Below are positions 16,884 to 25,214 of a stretch of 64,000 nt of DNA, piece by piece (the first letter of the stretch is position 1; the number at the start of each line of letters is the position of its first letter). Source of the stretch: an uncultured Clostridia bacterium (GTDB lineage: Bacteria; Bacillota; Clostridia; Christensenellales; Borkfalkiaceae); the NCBI GenBank assembly GCA_944342025.1, contig CALVMD010000007.1, positions 16,142-80,141 on the forward strand, read 5' to 3'. A model generated the notes under the pieces. That model made no database searches. It was not told where the DNA came from and saw only the letters and a list, made by a program, of their open reading frames with translations. The position numbers and the translations under genes were made by a program.

Positions 16884-17869
16884 GACCGATCGCACAGCCC
16901 CAACTGTTTTATGTATTCCAGCTCTTTCGGATCGTAAGGCGACCCGTCTTTGCGGAAAATGTCATGAAACCAAACCTCGGGTTCCGCATGTTCGCTCCAG
17001 CCCCAGGGATAATGCGTCTGCGTTCTGCCGTTCACCAAGCCCCACTGATAACACCCTATGTTCTTTTCTTTGAATATGGAAAGATTGTCCAGGATGGTCG
17101 AAGAACGTTGCCGAGCCATCCATTCGGTACAGATCAAAGGCTTGCCGTATTTTTCCAATTTTGCAATGATTTCGGCAAGTTTTTCGGGCGTGTCGTAATT
17201 GTGGAAGGATACGACGTCGGAAAATTCGATGCTCTCTTTTTCCAGAACGCGAAGCGCGTCGTTCGCGGGTTCGATCTCGTATCCCCAAATCCCCGCCGTA
17301 ACGGGCTGCGTAAGCGGGATCTCCCTTGCCCACGCAAAGGCATTTAAAAGCAGTCTTTCGCTCTTCCGTCCGCGGCCCGTATTGCCCGGTTCGTTGTACA
17401 GATCCCACATATATATGCGGCGGTCCGCCGCATAGCGCGACAGGATCTCCCAAGCATACTCCCGAACGATCTTTTCGGAACCGTCGTACGCATTTCCGGG
17501 GCAGGCGCACCAGACGCTGTTGTGCGTGAACGGAACGGGCGCCGTCTGCCCGTCGTATTTTACGTCGCCGTTCCCGCAGTCGTCGAAGAGTACGGGCATC
17601 ACGGTATAACCCTCTTCGTCGGCGATCTGCAAAAAGCGGTCGAACGTATGCAAAGACGTCTTTCTTTCTCTCTCCCAAACGGCGAAGGAAAGAAATACGC
17701 GCACGCTGTTATACCCCCATGCGGCGGCAAGTTTCAGCTCTTTTCGGATCGTATCGGGATCGAAGAGATCCTTTCTCCACATTTCGACGGGATTTGCCGC
17801 CGTAGACGGCAAAAAATTCGCCCCCAACACAAATCCTTTTCCGCCGCAGTTCTTCTTGTCCATCTTCAT
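16880..17869 (-). CDS. GH5-like (clan GH-A) glycoside hydrolase
   Basis: 329 residues, no signal peptide, so cytoplasmic. TIM-barrel retaining hydrolase: acid/base Glu160 in YMWDLYNEPGN (strand 4) and nucleophile Glu249 in LICTEWMA (strand 7), with the substrate-site His-Asn in VSFHNYDTPEK near residues 221-229 and an N-terminal ANFLPSTAANPVEMW. This resembles GH5-type cellulase/mannanase-like proteins found in gut anaerobes. First of three translationally coupled genes. Its start region overlaps the stop of a pseudogene by four bases, indicating the operon once began further upstream with a sugar-binding protein. Confidence 0.82.
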   Translation of the reverse strand: MKMDKKNCGGKGFVLGANFLPSTAANPVEMWRKDLFDPDTIRKELKLAAAWGYNSVRVFLSFAVWERERKTSLHTFDRFLQIADEEGYTVMPVLFDDCGNGDVKYDGQTAPVPFTHNSVWCACPGNAYDGSEKIVREYAWEILSRYAADRRIYMWDLYNEPGNTGRGRKSERLLLNAFAWAREIPLTQPVTAGIWGYEIEPANDALRVLEKESIEFSDVVSFHNYDTPEKLAEIIAKLEKYGKPLICTEWMARQRSSTILDNLSIFKEKNIGCYQWGLVNGRTQTHYPWGWSEHAEPEVWFHDIFRKDGSPYDPKELEYIKQLGLCDRS

Positions 17870-18615
17870 GATTCTCCCTTTTGATATACTCTGCCGAACA
17901 CTTCGCGCTGCGCGAGTTCGTAATCCATCACGATAAAATCGTCAAACTGTGCCATCGCGCCGTGCGCGTAAAAACCGACCCTGCCCGAGGCATACGCATC
18001 GTCCTTTACGGTGAGAATCGGTTCTCTCGTAGAGGAAGGATTTTTCTTCGACGGGTCTTTCACGTCCGCGTCGAACGAATACGGGTTCAGATACACCCTG
18101 ATCTCGTCTCCGCAGATCGAAACGCGCAGCAGATTGCGCCAGCCCGTCCAAAGCTTGTCGTCTATTCCGAACTCGACCGAATCGAGCACCGTGAGTTTGC
18201 CGCCGGACAGTTTGCAGACGGACACGTCGTTGATGGTCAGCCTGACCAAATACCCGTTGCCCGCGCCGTCGTAGCGCAGCAGAAGCCCCGCGCCCTTTGC
18301 ATTGAAATTTTTGATCTTGACCGTCGATTCGATGTAATAATCGGACATGGCGTAATATTTTTCGTCGTTGACGATCTCTTTTTTGACCGCTTCGTTTGCG
18401 TTGACCCGGCGGTAATAGTCGGGCGCGTACTCCTCTACATAGTCGCTCAGGTCTACGAACAGTCCCTGGCGCACGCCTTCCGCAACGCCGCCGTTATACC
18501 AGTTGCCGCACATGATGATGTCCGGCAGTTTTTTGTCCGTCATCATGGTGTTGAACTGCTCGCGCGCGCTCGTCAGGTCGATAGACGGATGACGGAACGT
18601 GAGTTTCGGAGATCG
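17866..18615 (-). pseudogene. chimera: sugar solute-binding protein fragment joined to a beta-sandwich domain
   Basis: The 5' part (about 18615-18350) encodes an internal piece of a family 1 binding lipoprotein: KLTFRHPSIDLTS, EQFNTMMTDKKLPDIIMCGNW and VDLSDYVEEYAPDYYR are typical of that family. At about residue YYAMSDYY the frame continues into an unrelated C-terminal beta-sandwich (STVKIKNFNAKGAGLLLRYDG..., ending DDFIVMDYELAQREVF) like those at the ends of glycoside hydrolases. The signal peptide, the rest of the binding protein and the catalytic domain are absent. An ATG at 18546 could start a 226-residue product, but without a signal it is unlikely to work. Points to a large deletion within an ABC/GH locus, or to misassembly. 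Confidence 0.7.
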
Positions 18616-19088
18616 TCTGGATGAACGAAGGATGGATCGAATACAATTTCCCGAAGCGGTTCGAAGACGAAAAACGACTGGACGAGATCAAGTTTTCTTT
18701 CGAGATCTGTTCGGAAAGCCCGAACTACCGCCTCGATTACCCTTCCGAACTGACCGTATGGGTCAACGGCGTGGAAATACTCACTTTTATTTCTCCGGGA
18801 GATTTCGGCGGAAGAAAGGGCAAATTTTCTCCCGACTGGTGGCCGCAGATCAGCACGCAATACGGTCTATTGACGAGCGTAGCCATCCGCAGGAACGGCG
18901 CCTATCTGAACGAGCGTCTCGTAAACCGCGACATATGCCTGGGCGATCTGCGTTTTGCGGAAAATCAATGCGTGCGTTTCCGCGTGGGCAATAAGGACGA
19001 CTGCCGCCTTAAAGGTGGATTCAACCTGTTCGGCAAATCGTTCGGAGATTACAACCAGGATATTCTCATGGAAGTCGTCCTGCGATAA
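18603..19088 (+). pseudogene. C-terminal part of an ArsR-type sugar regulator, HTH missing
   Basis: Open frame of about 160 codons (first ATG 18621). The segments IKFSFEICSESPNYRLDYPS, VNGVEILTFISPGDFGG, DWWPQISTQYGLL and GGFNLFGKSFGDYNQDI match the effector half of ArsR-type regulators of sugar loci. The DNA-binding N-terminus is absent: an in-frame TGA at 18600-18602 stands just before the homology, where the minus-strand binding-protein fragment begins. The two remnants therefore meet head to head. No ribosome site precedes the ATG. Confidence 0.7.
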
Positions 19089-19090
19089 AA

Positions 19091-19123
19091 CGAGAGCCCC
19101 CGGGCTTCTGCCGGGGGCTCTCG
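19091..19123. terminator. strong hairpin terminator
   Basis: Thirteen-base perfect stem CGAGAGCCCCCGG (19091-19103) with CCGGGGGCTCTCG (19111-19123) and a 7-base loop, T-rich on both sides. It sits between the convergent remnant and the phosphoesterase gene. Confidence 0.85.
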
Positions 19124-19173
19124 TTTGTCTCTCGAATATAAAGTTAAAAAACTTTTCCGGGAAAGATTTCCCC

Positions 19174-19863
19174 TTAAAAGTTCCTTTCTTCCGCATAATG
19201 ACACTGACAGGTGCCGACGGAAAAGCAGCCCAGAACGCCGCTCAGATACGTCCCCGTGTCCAGATGCACTTTGCAATAGTCTGCGATGCTCCTGCCGCCC
19301 GCAAGACGGGGCGCGCGCGGATAGAGCAGAATTTCGTCTTTACCCGTCAGATACCGCACGGGCGTATGCCCGAACAGAACACATTTTCCCTTTTGCGGCA
19401 AAACATCGGGATCTTTGAACCGACGATCATATACGAGCTGTTCGCACGTCGCCTGCGAAACGGGCAGAAGTTCCCCGTTTCTGACGGGGATCCCTGCATG
19501 CACGCCGATAAAATCGTCCGTCTCTATATAAAAGGGCAAGAGATCGAACCTGTCCACCGTCTCCCAATCGAGAAGGTTTCCGTCCGGAAAATACTTGCAC
19601 AGCGCCGCAAAAACCCGGTCGTAATCTTCCGTCTTTTGCATCATGGCGCGGTAGTATTTCAAAAAATCGTACTCGTGATTGCCCGCGATGCAATAGACGT
19701 TCGGCATAGAAAACAACAGCTTTGCAAGGCGTATGCTGTCGGGGCCCTTGTCGATCATATCCCCCAGCACAAACAGCCTGTCGCCGCCGCCGAATTTGAT
19801 TTTGTCCATCAGGCGGCAAAACGGCCCGTAATGGCCGTGAATGTCGGAAATACCATAGTCCAT
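19174..19863 (-). CDS. calcineurin-like metallophosphoesterase (PrpE/ApaH-like)
   Basis: 229 residues, cytoplasmic. Signature metal ligands of the PPP-type fold: DIHGHY (Asp7, His9), GDMIDKGPDS (Asp35) and GNHEYD (Asn62, His63). Length and the C-terminal SIADYCKVHLDTG.Y fit bacterial protein-phosphatase/ApaH-like enzymes that act on phosphoproteins or dinucleoside polyphosphates. Substrate not predictable. Single gene upstream of a terminator; close to but apparently separate from the two-component pair. Confidence 0.85.
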   Translation of the reverse strand: MDYGISDIHGHYGPFCRLMDKIKFGGGDRLFVLGDMIDKGPDSIRLAKLLFSMPNVYCIAGNHEYDFLKYYRAMMQKTEDYDRVFAALCKYFPDGNLLDWETVDRFDLLPFYIETDDFIGVHAGIPVRNGELLPVSQATCEQLVYDRRFKDPDVLPQKGKCVLFGHTPVRYLTGKDEILLYPRAPRLAGGRSIADYCKVHLDTGTYLSGVLGCFSVGTCQCHYAEERNF

Positions 19864-19905
19864 AGACTTATTATATCATTTCCGAAAATCAAAAGCAAAA
19901 TTTTG

Positions 19906-20709
19906 TCATATCTTGTCGGCTTTTGTTTCGGAAACAGCCCGTTGACGGATACCGTCCAGTTCAGCCAGATAATAGACCGACCAATCGTACGTTTTGCAGA
20001 ATTCGCCGCGGTAATCCCCCCTGCCCGTCAGAAGATAGTGCCAATAATCGCACTCTATCATCGTTTTATCGAGCGAAAGCGCGGCCCGGCGCCATTCCAC
20101 GCAGGGAATGTCGAGATCGCTCAGCGTCCGTCTGAGACGCCAGACGGCGTCGCGGTACAGGATTTTGCTCTTTTCCGTATTCATGTCCGCCCAAAGCTGC
20201 GAGATCGCGTCGTTCATCGTCAGCGTTTTGCCGTTATAAGCCAGAAGGAGCGCGAACAGTTCTTTCGATTTTGCCGATGAAAATTTTACTTTCTCGCCGT
20301 CGGCAAAACAATCGAACGTGTCGAACATTTTGGCGACCAATACCCTCTTTTTATCCTTGATGAGGGAAAGAAACTTCAGGAGGGTCTGCGTTTCATAAGG
20401 TTTATACAAGAAACCGAGCGTGTGTTTTCTGACGGAATCGGGCAGGTCGCTCTCCATTAAAGACAGCCCCGTGATAAAGACGATCTTGATGGTCGGATCG
20501 ATCCGCAGCAGCCGCTCCGCCAATTCGACGCCGTCGGTTTTCGGCATGCGGATATCCAAAAAGGCAGCGTTCACGCCGCCTTTTGCCGCATATTCGCAGA
20601 CCGCTTCCGCATCGTCACGATAAAATTTGTATTCGACGTCCTCGCCGATAATTTCGCCCAAAAACGCCTGCAGCGCGCTCATTTCATCGTCTACGACAAT
20701 GATCTTCAT
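19906..20709 (-). CDS. response regulator with SARP-like winged-helix output
   Basis: 267 residues. CheY-like receiver with acidic pocket DDE (residues 7-9), phospho-acceptor Asp52 in FLDIRMPK, and Lys103 in LYKPYE. The output half (about 125-267) is an OmpR/SARP-type winged helix followed by a helical segment (WRLRRTLSDLDIPCVEW, KTYDWSVYYLAELDGIRQ) as in BTAD-type regulators, not the LytTR domain usual beside LytS-like kinases. The start overlaps the kinase stop by four bases, so the two are made together. Confidence 0.88.
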   Translation of the reverse strand: MKIIVVDDEMSALQAFLGEIIGEDVEYKFYRDDAEAVCEYAAKGGVNAAFLDIRMPKTDGVELAERLLRIDPTIKIVFITGLSLMESDLPDSVRKHTLGFLYKPYETQTLLKFLSLIKDKKRVLVAKMFDTFDCFADGEKVKFSSAKSKELFALLLAYNGKTLTMNDAISQLWADMNTEKSKILYRDAVWRLRRTLSDLDIPCVEWRRAALSLDKTMIECDYWHYLLTGRGDYRGEFCKTYDWSVYYLAELDGIRQRAVSETKADKI

Positions 20710-22064
20710 TTTTTCTCCACCTTTTGACAGATATAGACAGTGATCTCGGTACCCTCCCCCGGGCTGCTCCGGACGGACAGATCCGCGTTCAGCAGCAGCT
20801 TGAAACGTTCGCGCGCGTTGCTGATCCCGTGCGCGCCCTCTTTGACGCCGGACATATTAAACCCGACGCCGTTGTCGGAGATTTTCAGTTCGACGCTGCC
20901 GTCTGCGGCGCGGGAGGAGATCATGATACAGCCGTCCTCCTTTTCGTTGACGCGGCTGTATTTGACCGCGTTTTCGATGAACGGCTGAATGGAAAAGGCC
21001 GGCACGGAAAAATCGGTCGCCTCGATATCGTAGATGACATCGAACGCGCGCGCCTGCCCGATGTTGATGAAACTGATATACCGCGCGACATTTTGCAGTT
21101 CCTGCTCGAACGGGACGATCTCCGTATCGATCATCGACAGGCTTTCGCGCAGGTATTCAGAAAACAGTTCCAGCGCGCCGTCGCCCGCCTCGACGTTGCG
21201 GTGATACATCGACTTGACGGTCGTGAGAGAATTGAAAATAAAATGCGGCTTCATCTGCCCGACCAGTATTTTCAGTTTGAGCCGCTCGGTCTGCAGCCGA
21301 TACTCGCTCAGGTGCAGGGCGGCGCCTTCGTTGCGCAGAAAATAAAAGAGGTAGATCACGGCGAAACAGAACAGGATGATCGCGTAATATCCGATCGGCC
21401 ACCCGACGCAGCCCCGAACGATCCCCGCATAATACAGAGAATCGACCGCCTGCATCCCGGTCGCCGCCGCGAGGATCGCAGCCGAAAAATAGAAAGGCAG
21501 ATTGTCCAGGCCGCCGCGGTAAGAAAAAAACCGCATGCAGCCGAACCAACCCGCGAGCGCCGCCGCAAAACAGCACAGCGCGATGTACTGCAAACCGTAA
21601 AACGCGAGCAGGACATAGGCGGCAAAACATAAAATACCGACCGCAAATAAAGGGACGATCGCCATTTTTTTGCCGTTCGGCCGAAAGGTATGGCGGAAAA
21701 ACAGCGCGATCGTCAGCGCGACGCCCGTAAAAAAGAAGTAATCGAAAATGTCAAACAGGCGATCCGGCGTATCTGCGCCCGCATCGGCATAAAAAGCACG
21801 CATGTCGGGCGAAAAAAGCATAAAGAGCAGCAAAAAGAGCGCGACCGCCGCCGTGTGCAGCGTGGAATCGAATACCTTGAACGCCGAAACGCATTCGACT
21901 ACGAGAATGACCGCCCCAATCCCGCACAGTACTACGGCGAATACGCTCGCCGGGCTGCCGCCGTCCGCAGCGGAAGGGCTGACAAGCGAAACAGCGCTGC
22001 CCATAAATACGAGCAGCGTGTTCACGACGACGGATAAAATTCGTATTGTCTTTTTGCATTCCAT
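20706..22064 (-). CDS. LytS/YesM-like sensor histidine kinase
   Basis: 452 residues. N-terminal half has about seven or eight membrane helices (first at residues 9-29). The His_kinase region has the phospho-acceptor His274 in LVGQMKPHFIFNSLTTVK, and the ATPase domain has QPFIENAVKYS, ISDNGVGFN and GISNARERF. It should phosphorylate Asp52 of the overlapping response regulator. The signal sensed is unknown. No Shine-Dalgarno precedes the ATG, and a TG-G-TATACT box lies six bases upstream, suggesting a leaderless transcript or a start further in. Confidence 0.9.
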   Translation of the reverse strand: MECKKTIRILSVVVNTLLVFMGSAVSLVSPSAADGGSPASVFAVVLCGIGAVILVVECVSAFKVFDSTLHTAAVALFLLLFMLFSPDMRAFYADAGADTPDRLFDIFDYFFFTGVALTIALFFRHTFRPNGKKMAIVPLFAVGILCFAAYVLLAFYGLQYIALCCFAAALAGWFGCMRFFSYRGGLDNLPFYFSAAILAAATGMQAVDSLYYAGIVRGCVGWPIGYYAIILFCFAVIYLFYFLRNEGAALHLSEYRLQTERLKLKILVGQMKPHFIFNSLTTVKSMYHRNVEAGDGALELFSEYLRESLSMIDTEIVPFEQELQNVARYISFINIGQARAFDVIYDIEATDFSVPAFSIQPFIENAVKYSRVNEKEDGCIMISSRAADGSVELKISDNGVGFNMSGVKEGAHGISNARERFKLLLNADLSVRSSPGEGTEITVYICQKVEKK

Positions 22065-22070
22065 GACATT

Positions 22071-22079
22071 AGTATACCA
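22071..22079 (-). promoter_or_regulatory. extended -10 promoter of the kinase operon
   Basis: Minus-strand TGGTATACT, with TATACT at 22071-22076 only six bases before the kinase ATG. No convincing -35 box. Transcription would start at or within the start codon. Confidence 0.5.
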
Positions 22080-22224
22080 TAACTTCCGCCGGACGGTCTT
22101 TCCGTTTCAAAAAGTCCGCCCGGCGTTCTCCGCAAAAACAACGCGCCGGCGGCGCGGCTGCAAAGCGCCGCCGTGCCGCCGGTCCGGTCACACGGCCGAA
22201 TATGCCGCAGTTTTTTGAAAAGAT

Positions 22225-23250
22225 TTATGTAGAAAAGGATGCGCTGATGTTTTTTACGGACACCGACCAGTCCCCGTCCAGCCCCGAATACCGGTCGATA
22301 TATTCTTCCACCGCCGAGACCGCGCGCGACGCGATTTCTTCCGCAATGCTGTCGAGGTGTTCCTGCGCGTTCGAGCGGATCGTTTCGACCGACCGCCCGT
22401 CCGAACTTTTGCAGGCGAACCGTATGCTGCCGCTCACGCTGACCCGGTGCGTCGAACTCCATATATCGACGCTGACGGAATCCAGAAATATGTCGCCGTA
22501 TCCCCACGAGCCGAGATAACCGCCCGAACGGGGAAGCGCATCGAGAACGGCCCTTTTCAGGCCGCCCTCCGAACCTGCCGAACGTTCGGAGGAATAGGAC
22601 GCTCCGCCGCCCGAATACGAGGCCGTGCGGGCGCCCGAACCCGAAGACGAGCCCGAAGAGCGGCCGCTGCGCGAAGAATCCCTTCTCTTGCCTATGATCA
22701 GCAGCCCTATGATCAGGATCGCCAGGCCCAAAAGCAGCGCGAACAACCAAGGGATGGGCAGATAGCCCACCGCGCCGCAGAGCGCATAGCCGACCGCAAG
22801 GCTGACCGGCACGGCGATCATGCAGCCGACCTGATAGCCGTTCGTATATTGCGCCCCTTTGAAGTACAGGAGCATGACCGCCGACGCAATCCACCAGAAA
22901 CCGCCCAGGGCAACATACCAGGGGCCGTAGGCGTCGAGCCCGTTGCCTTCGATCGCCATTCCCCCGAACAGGGCGATGAGATCGGCGACGAGAAGGATCA
23001 CGATCCCGACGACGATGAGAAAGAGGCGCGCCGCTCTTTTTGCGCCAGTCAGGTAATCGGAAAGGCCGAACATGCCGTACGCGATGAACAGGAACAGCGC
23101 CCCGAGAAGCCCTATCGAGCCGAAAACCATATTGTCCAACCCCGGCATATCCGGGTTTTTTGCGTTGACCGAAAACATGATCACGACCGCCGCGATAAAG
23201 TAGACAACGTTCAGCGCCAGCCCGATCAGTTTGCCCTTTCTTTCCGACAT
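22225..23250 (-). CDS. unknown six-helix membrane protein with Ser/Gly linker and soluble C-terminal domain
   Basis: 341 residues: six predicted membrane helices between about residues 10 and 186, a basic stop-transfer GKRRD, a low-complexity Ser/Gly/Arg linker (about 189-226), then a soluble domain of about 115 residues ending SVSVKNISASFST. The soluble domain holds a helix-rich stretch RSVETIRSNAQEHLDSIAEEIASRAVSAVEEYI. I do not recognise the family. Last gene of a four-gene operon of unknown function. The architecture suggests a membrane anchor presenting a domain on a flexible tether. Confidence 0.8.
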   Translation of the reverse strand: MSERKGKLIGLALNVVYFIAAVVIMFSVNAKNPDMPGLDNMVFGSIGLLGALFLFIAYGMFGLSDYLTGAKRAARLFLIVVGIVILLVADLIALFGGMAIEGNGLDAYGPWYVALGGFWWIASAVMLLYFKGAQYTNGYQVGCMIAVPVSLAVGYALCGAVGYLPIPWLFALLLGLAILIIGLLIIGKRRDSSRSGRSSGSSSGSGARTASYSGGGASYSSERSAGSEGGLKRAVLDALPRSGGYLGSWGYGDIFLDSVSVDIWSSTHRVSVSGSIRFACKSSDGRSVETIRSNAQEHLDSIAEEIASRAVSAVEEYIDRYSGLDGDWSVSVKNISASFST

Positions 23251-23318
23251 TCAGTTACCTCCGATTGATTTGACCGCTTTTCCGTACGTGCCGCACGAAC
23301 CTCGCCGTGCGGGCGGAT

Positions 23319-23606
23319 TCAGGCGTTGTTGTGCACATAAATGTAGCGGATATTAAAGTTGCCGCGCAGCTCTTTCCGCAGAAAATTCTGCACCTGCCGC
23401 TCGACGTCCGAACGGTCTGGCCACGAAAAATTACCCAAAGGATAGTACACGTCGAGGTCTGCCATGCCGTCGCCGACGCGTTTGACCCAAAAGCTCCCTT
23501 CGTACCCGTTGTAGGTAAAGCTGCCGTCGCCCGCGTGCGTCCTGGCAAACTCACTGCTCTGACGGCGGTTGAAATCACGCTCCGCCTGACGTACCTTTTT
23601 CAGCAT
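23319..23606 (-). CDS. unknown small soluble protein
   Basis: 95 residues, no signal or membrane segment. A basic N-terminus (MLKKVRQAERDFNRRQ) is followed by a likely alpha/beta domain with GSFTYNGYEGSFWVKRVGDGMADLDVYYP and DVERQVQNFLRKELRGNFNIRYIYVH. The last part resembles the tail domain of the 341-residue neighbour only in general layout. Fourteen bases from the preceding gene, so in the same operon. Family not recognised. Confidence 0.75.
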   Translation of the reverse strand: MLKKVRQAERDFNRRQSSEFARTHAGDGSFTYNGYEGSFWVKRVGDGMADLDVYYPLGNFSWPDRSDVERQVQNFLRKELRGNFNIRYIYVHNNA

Positions 23607-23620
23607 ATGATTTCCTCCTT

Positions 23621-24124
23621 TTATGCCATATTGCTGCCCAGCGCCAGCCGCGCGATCAGCGCGACGAGCAGCCCGAGCGAACCGATCACAAAATTAAAGA
23701 TGAGCAATGCGTGGTAACCCATAAAGATGTTCAGGATCGCATTGGCGACGAGAACGACGATCGAAACGCCGTAAGTCACGGCAAAACCCGCCCCGCCGCG
23801 GAACGCGTTGCCGAACCACAGCGCCGCCTGCAATGCGCCCGCCCAGCCGATGGCGACCGCCATGATGAAATTCATGTCGCTCTCCGAAAGGGAGAGGTAC
23901 TGCGACGAAGCGATGTAGATCGGGATGATCTGCAGCAGCATGCCGGGGAAATAAAAGATGATCTCCCTTACGACAAAGTTTTCGCACTCGCCCAAAAGGA
24001 CGGCGCCGATATATTCGAGGATGGAGCCGATGATCAGGCACGCCAGTATCCCGCCGCTGAAATGGCAAAAGCCCTGCAAAACGGCGATCATGGCGATCTT
24101 TAAGATGGCAAAATAGACAAACAT
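23621..24124 (-). CDS. unknown multi-helix membrane protein
   Basis: 167 residues with about five membrane helices: residues 4-20, 27-45, 52-70, 87-105 and 115-160 (the last probably two). Short charged loops (GECENFVVRE). No family recognised. Start ATG preceded by GGAGGAG. Twenty-seven bases after the 246-residue gene and 14 before the 95-residue gene. Confidence 0.75.
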   Translation of the reverse strand: MFVYFAILKIAMIAVLQGFCHFSGGILACLIIGSILEYIGAVLLGECENFVVREIIFYFPGMLLQIIPIYIASSQYLSLSESDMNFIMAVAIGWAGALQAALWFGNAFRGGAGFAVTYGVSIVVLVANAILNIFMGYHALLIFNFVIGSLGLLVALIARLALGSNMA

Positions 24125-24151
24125 TTCTCCGTTCTCCTCCCTTCCGCCGCC

Positions 24152-24892
24152 TTATTTTTTCAACGTTTTCGCCCTCTGTTTCAGCACGTCTTCTTTCTTT
24201 GCGCTGAACCAGAGAACTTCGCCGGCGGTCACTTTTCCCGCTTTCGAAACGCTCTTACCGTTCGGCGCGGCGCAAAGTCCGTTGGACATTGCCGTATGAT
24301 ATGCCTTTCTGCCCTTGACGGAAACGCCGCAGGCGATGGCGAAATCGGTCGCCTTTTTGCTGGCATGCCCCTTGCCGCGCGCCCATACGCCCGGCTTGAT
24401 CGCATAGGCATCCGAATAATAGCCCAAAAGCCCGACCGGGTGCTGAATCGAATCGGAAAACACCCCTTCGTCGGAGTCCGCGTAGCCCAGACTGTCCAGA
24501 GCGGCCCCCGCAGGCGCCAGAACGTATTTTGAAGTGCAGTATACCGAATCCGACTTTTTATATTTTGTAACTTCGATGCTGCCCTTATGCTTCTTTTCGC
24601 CGGTGAACAGGTGCCCGCCCATTTCCCATACGAGCGGTTCGAATTTAAAATACGCCGTTTCGCCGTCGGCAACCCTCTGCCCGTCCGAAAAGACGACGTA
24701 TTTTTTGCAACGTACCGTCCGCGAAACGTACGTCGCCCCGTCGGAACCGTCAAACAGCCCGGAGTATTGCGTCTCCTTCAGCGTAACGGACGGCGATTTG
24801 ACGCTCTGCGGAAAAATTCCGTATGTAAACGTTTTAGGTTTTAAGAACTTGAAAAAAGTCACAAGTTTTACAATGGGATCGATCAGTGACAT
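24152..24892 (-). CDS. DUF6273-like soluble protein
   Basis: 246 residues without a signal peptide. The segment FTYGIFPQSVKSPSVTL, then YVSRTVRCKKYVVFSDGQ and ETAYFKFEPLVWEM (residues about 22-92), resembles the start of DUF6273 proteins, which share a Y-x-x-YPQ opening and a YYFKVEPIKW-type core. The C-terminal half (VLAPAGAALDSLGYADSD..., ARGKGHASKKATDFAIACGV) may be the rest of that fold. First gene of a four-gene operon with two membrane proteins. Function unknown; the family assignment is from memory and moderate. Confidence 0.7.
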   Translation of the reverse strand: MSLIDPIVKLVTFFKFLKPKTFTYGIFPQSVKSPSVTLKETQYSGLFDGSDGATYVSRTVRCKKYVVFSDGQRVADGETAYFKFEPLVWEMGGHLFTGEKKHKGSIEVTKYKKSDSVYCTSKYVLAPAGAALDSLGYADSDEGVFSDSIQHPVGLLGYYSDAYAIKPGVWARGKGHASKKATDFAIACGVSVKGRKAYHTAMSNGLCAAPNGKSVSKAGKVTAGEVLWFSAKKEDVLKQRAKTLKK

Positions 24893-25058
24893 GTTTTTTG
24901 CTCCTTTAAAAATTTTATTTCAGAGTATAACAGGAAAAGCGCTAAAAAAGTGCTAAAATATCGAATGTCGTCAACATTTTTTCACAATGTTATCGCATTT
25001 TCAGCACTTTCCGGCAAAATCGGCCCTGTTTGCAAAAGTAAAGCCGCAAAAATAAAGC
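24893..25058. other. AT-rich intergenic region upstream of the unknown operon
   Basis: No gene seen. The part near 24930-25010 is AT-rich with minus-strand TATACT (about 24927) that could be a -10 box, and repeated AGCGCT/AGCACT and GTGCT words (GCGCTAAAAAAGTGCTAAAA) that may be regulator sites. No clear -35 box. Confidence 0.4.
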
Positions 25059-25091
25059 GACGGCCCGCCGCAGAAACTGCGGCGGGCCGTC
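25059..25091. terminator. strong hairpin terminator after the ROK kinase
   Basis: Fifteen-base perfect stem GACGGCCCGCCGCAG (25059-25073) with a 3-base loop and its complement (25077-25091). On the minus strand it is followed by GCTTTATTTTTG, as expected at the end of the long mannoside operon. Confidence 0.85.
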
Positions 25092-25214
25092 ACCTTTCGG
25101 ATTTACCGTTCATCGAATGAAATTTTAAAATTTTCGGATCTTTCCCGTGTACTGACCGTTTACATTTCGGAAACACGGCGCCTTTTGATCGGGCGTACCG
25201 GCTATCGCATTGCA

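Noticed and set aside
22022-22894. A 290-codon minus-strand frame overlapping the six-helix membrane protein.
   Set aside because: Arg/Gly-rich out-of-frame reading of the same DNA; the other frame has membrane helices and a ribosome site.
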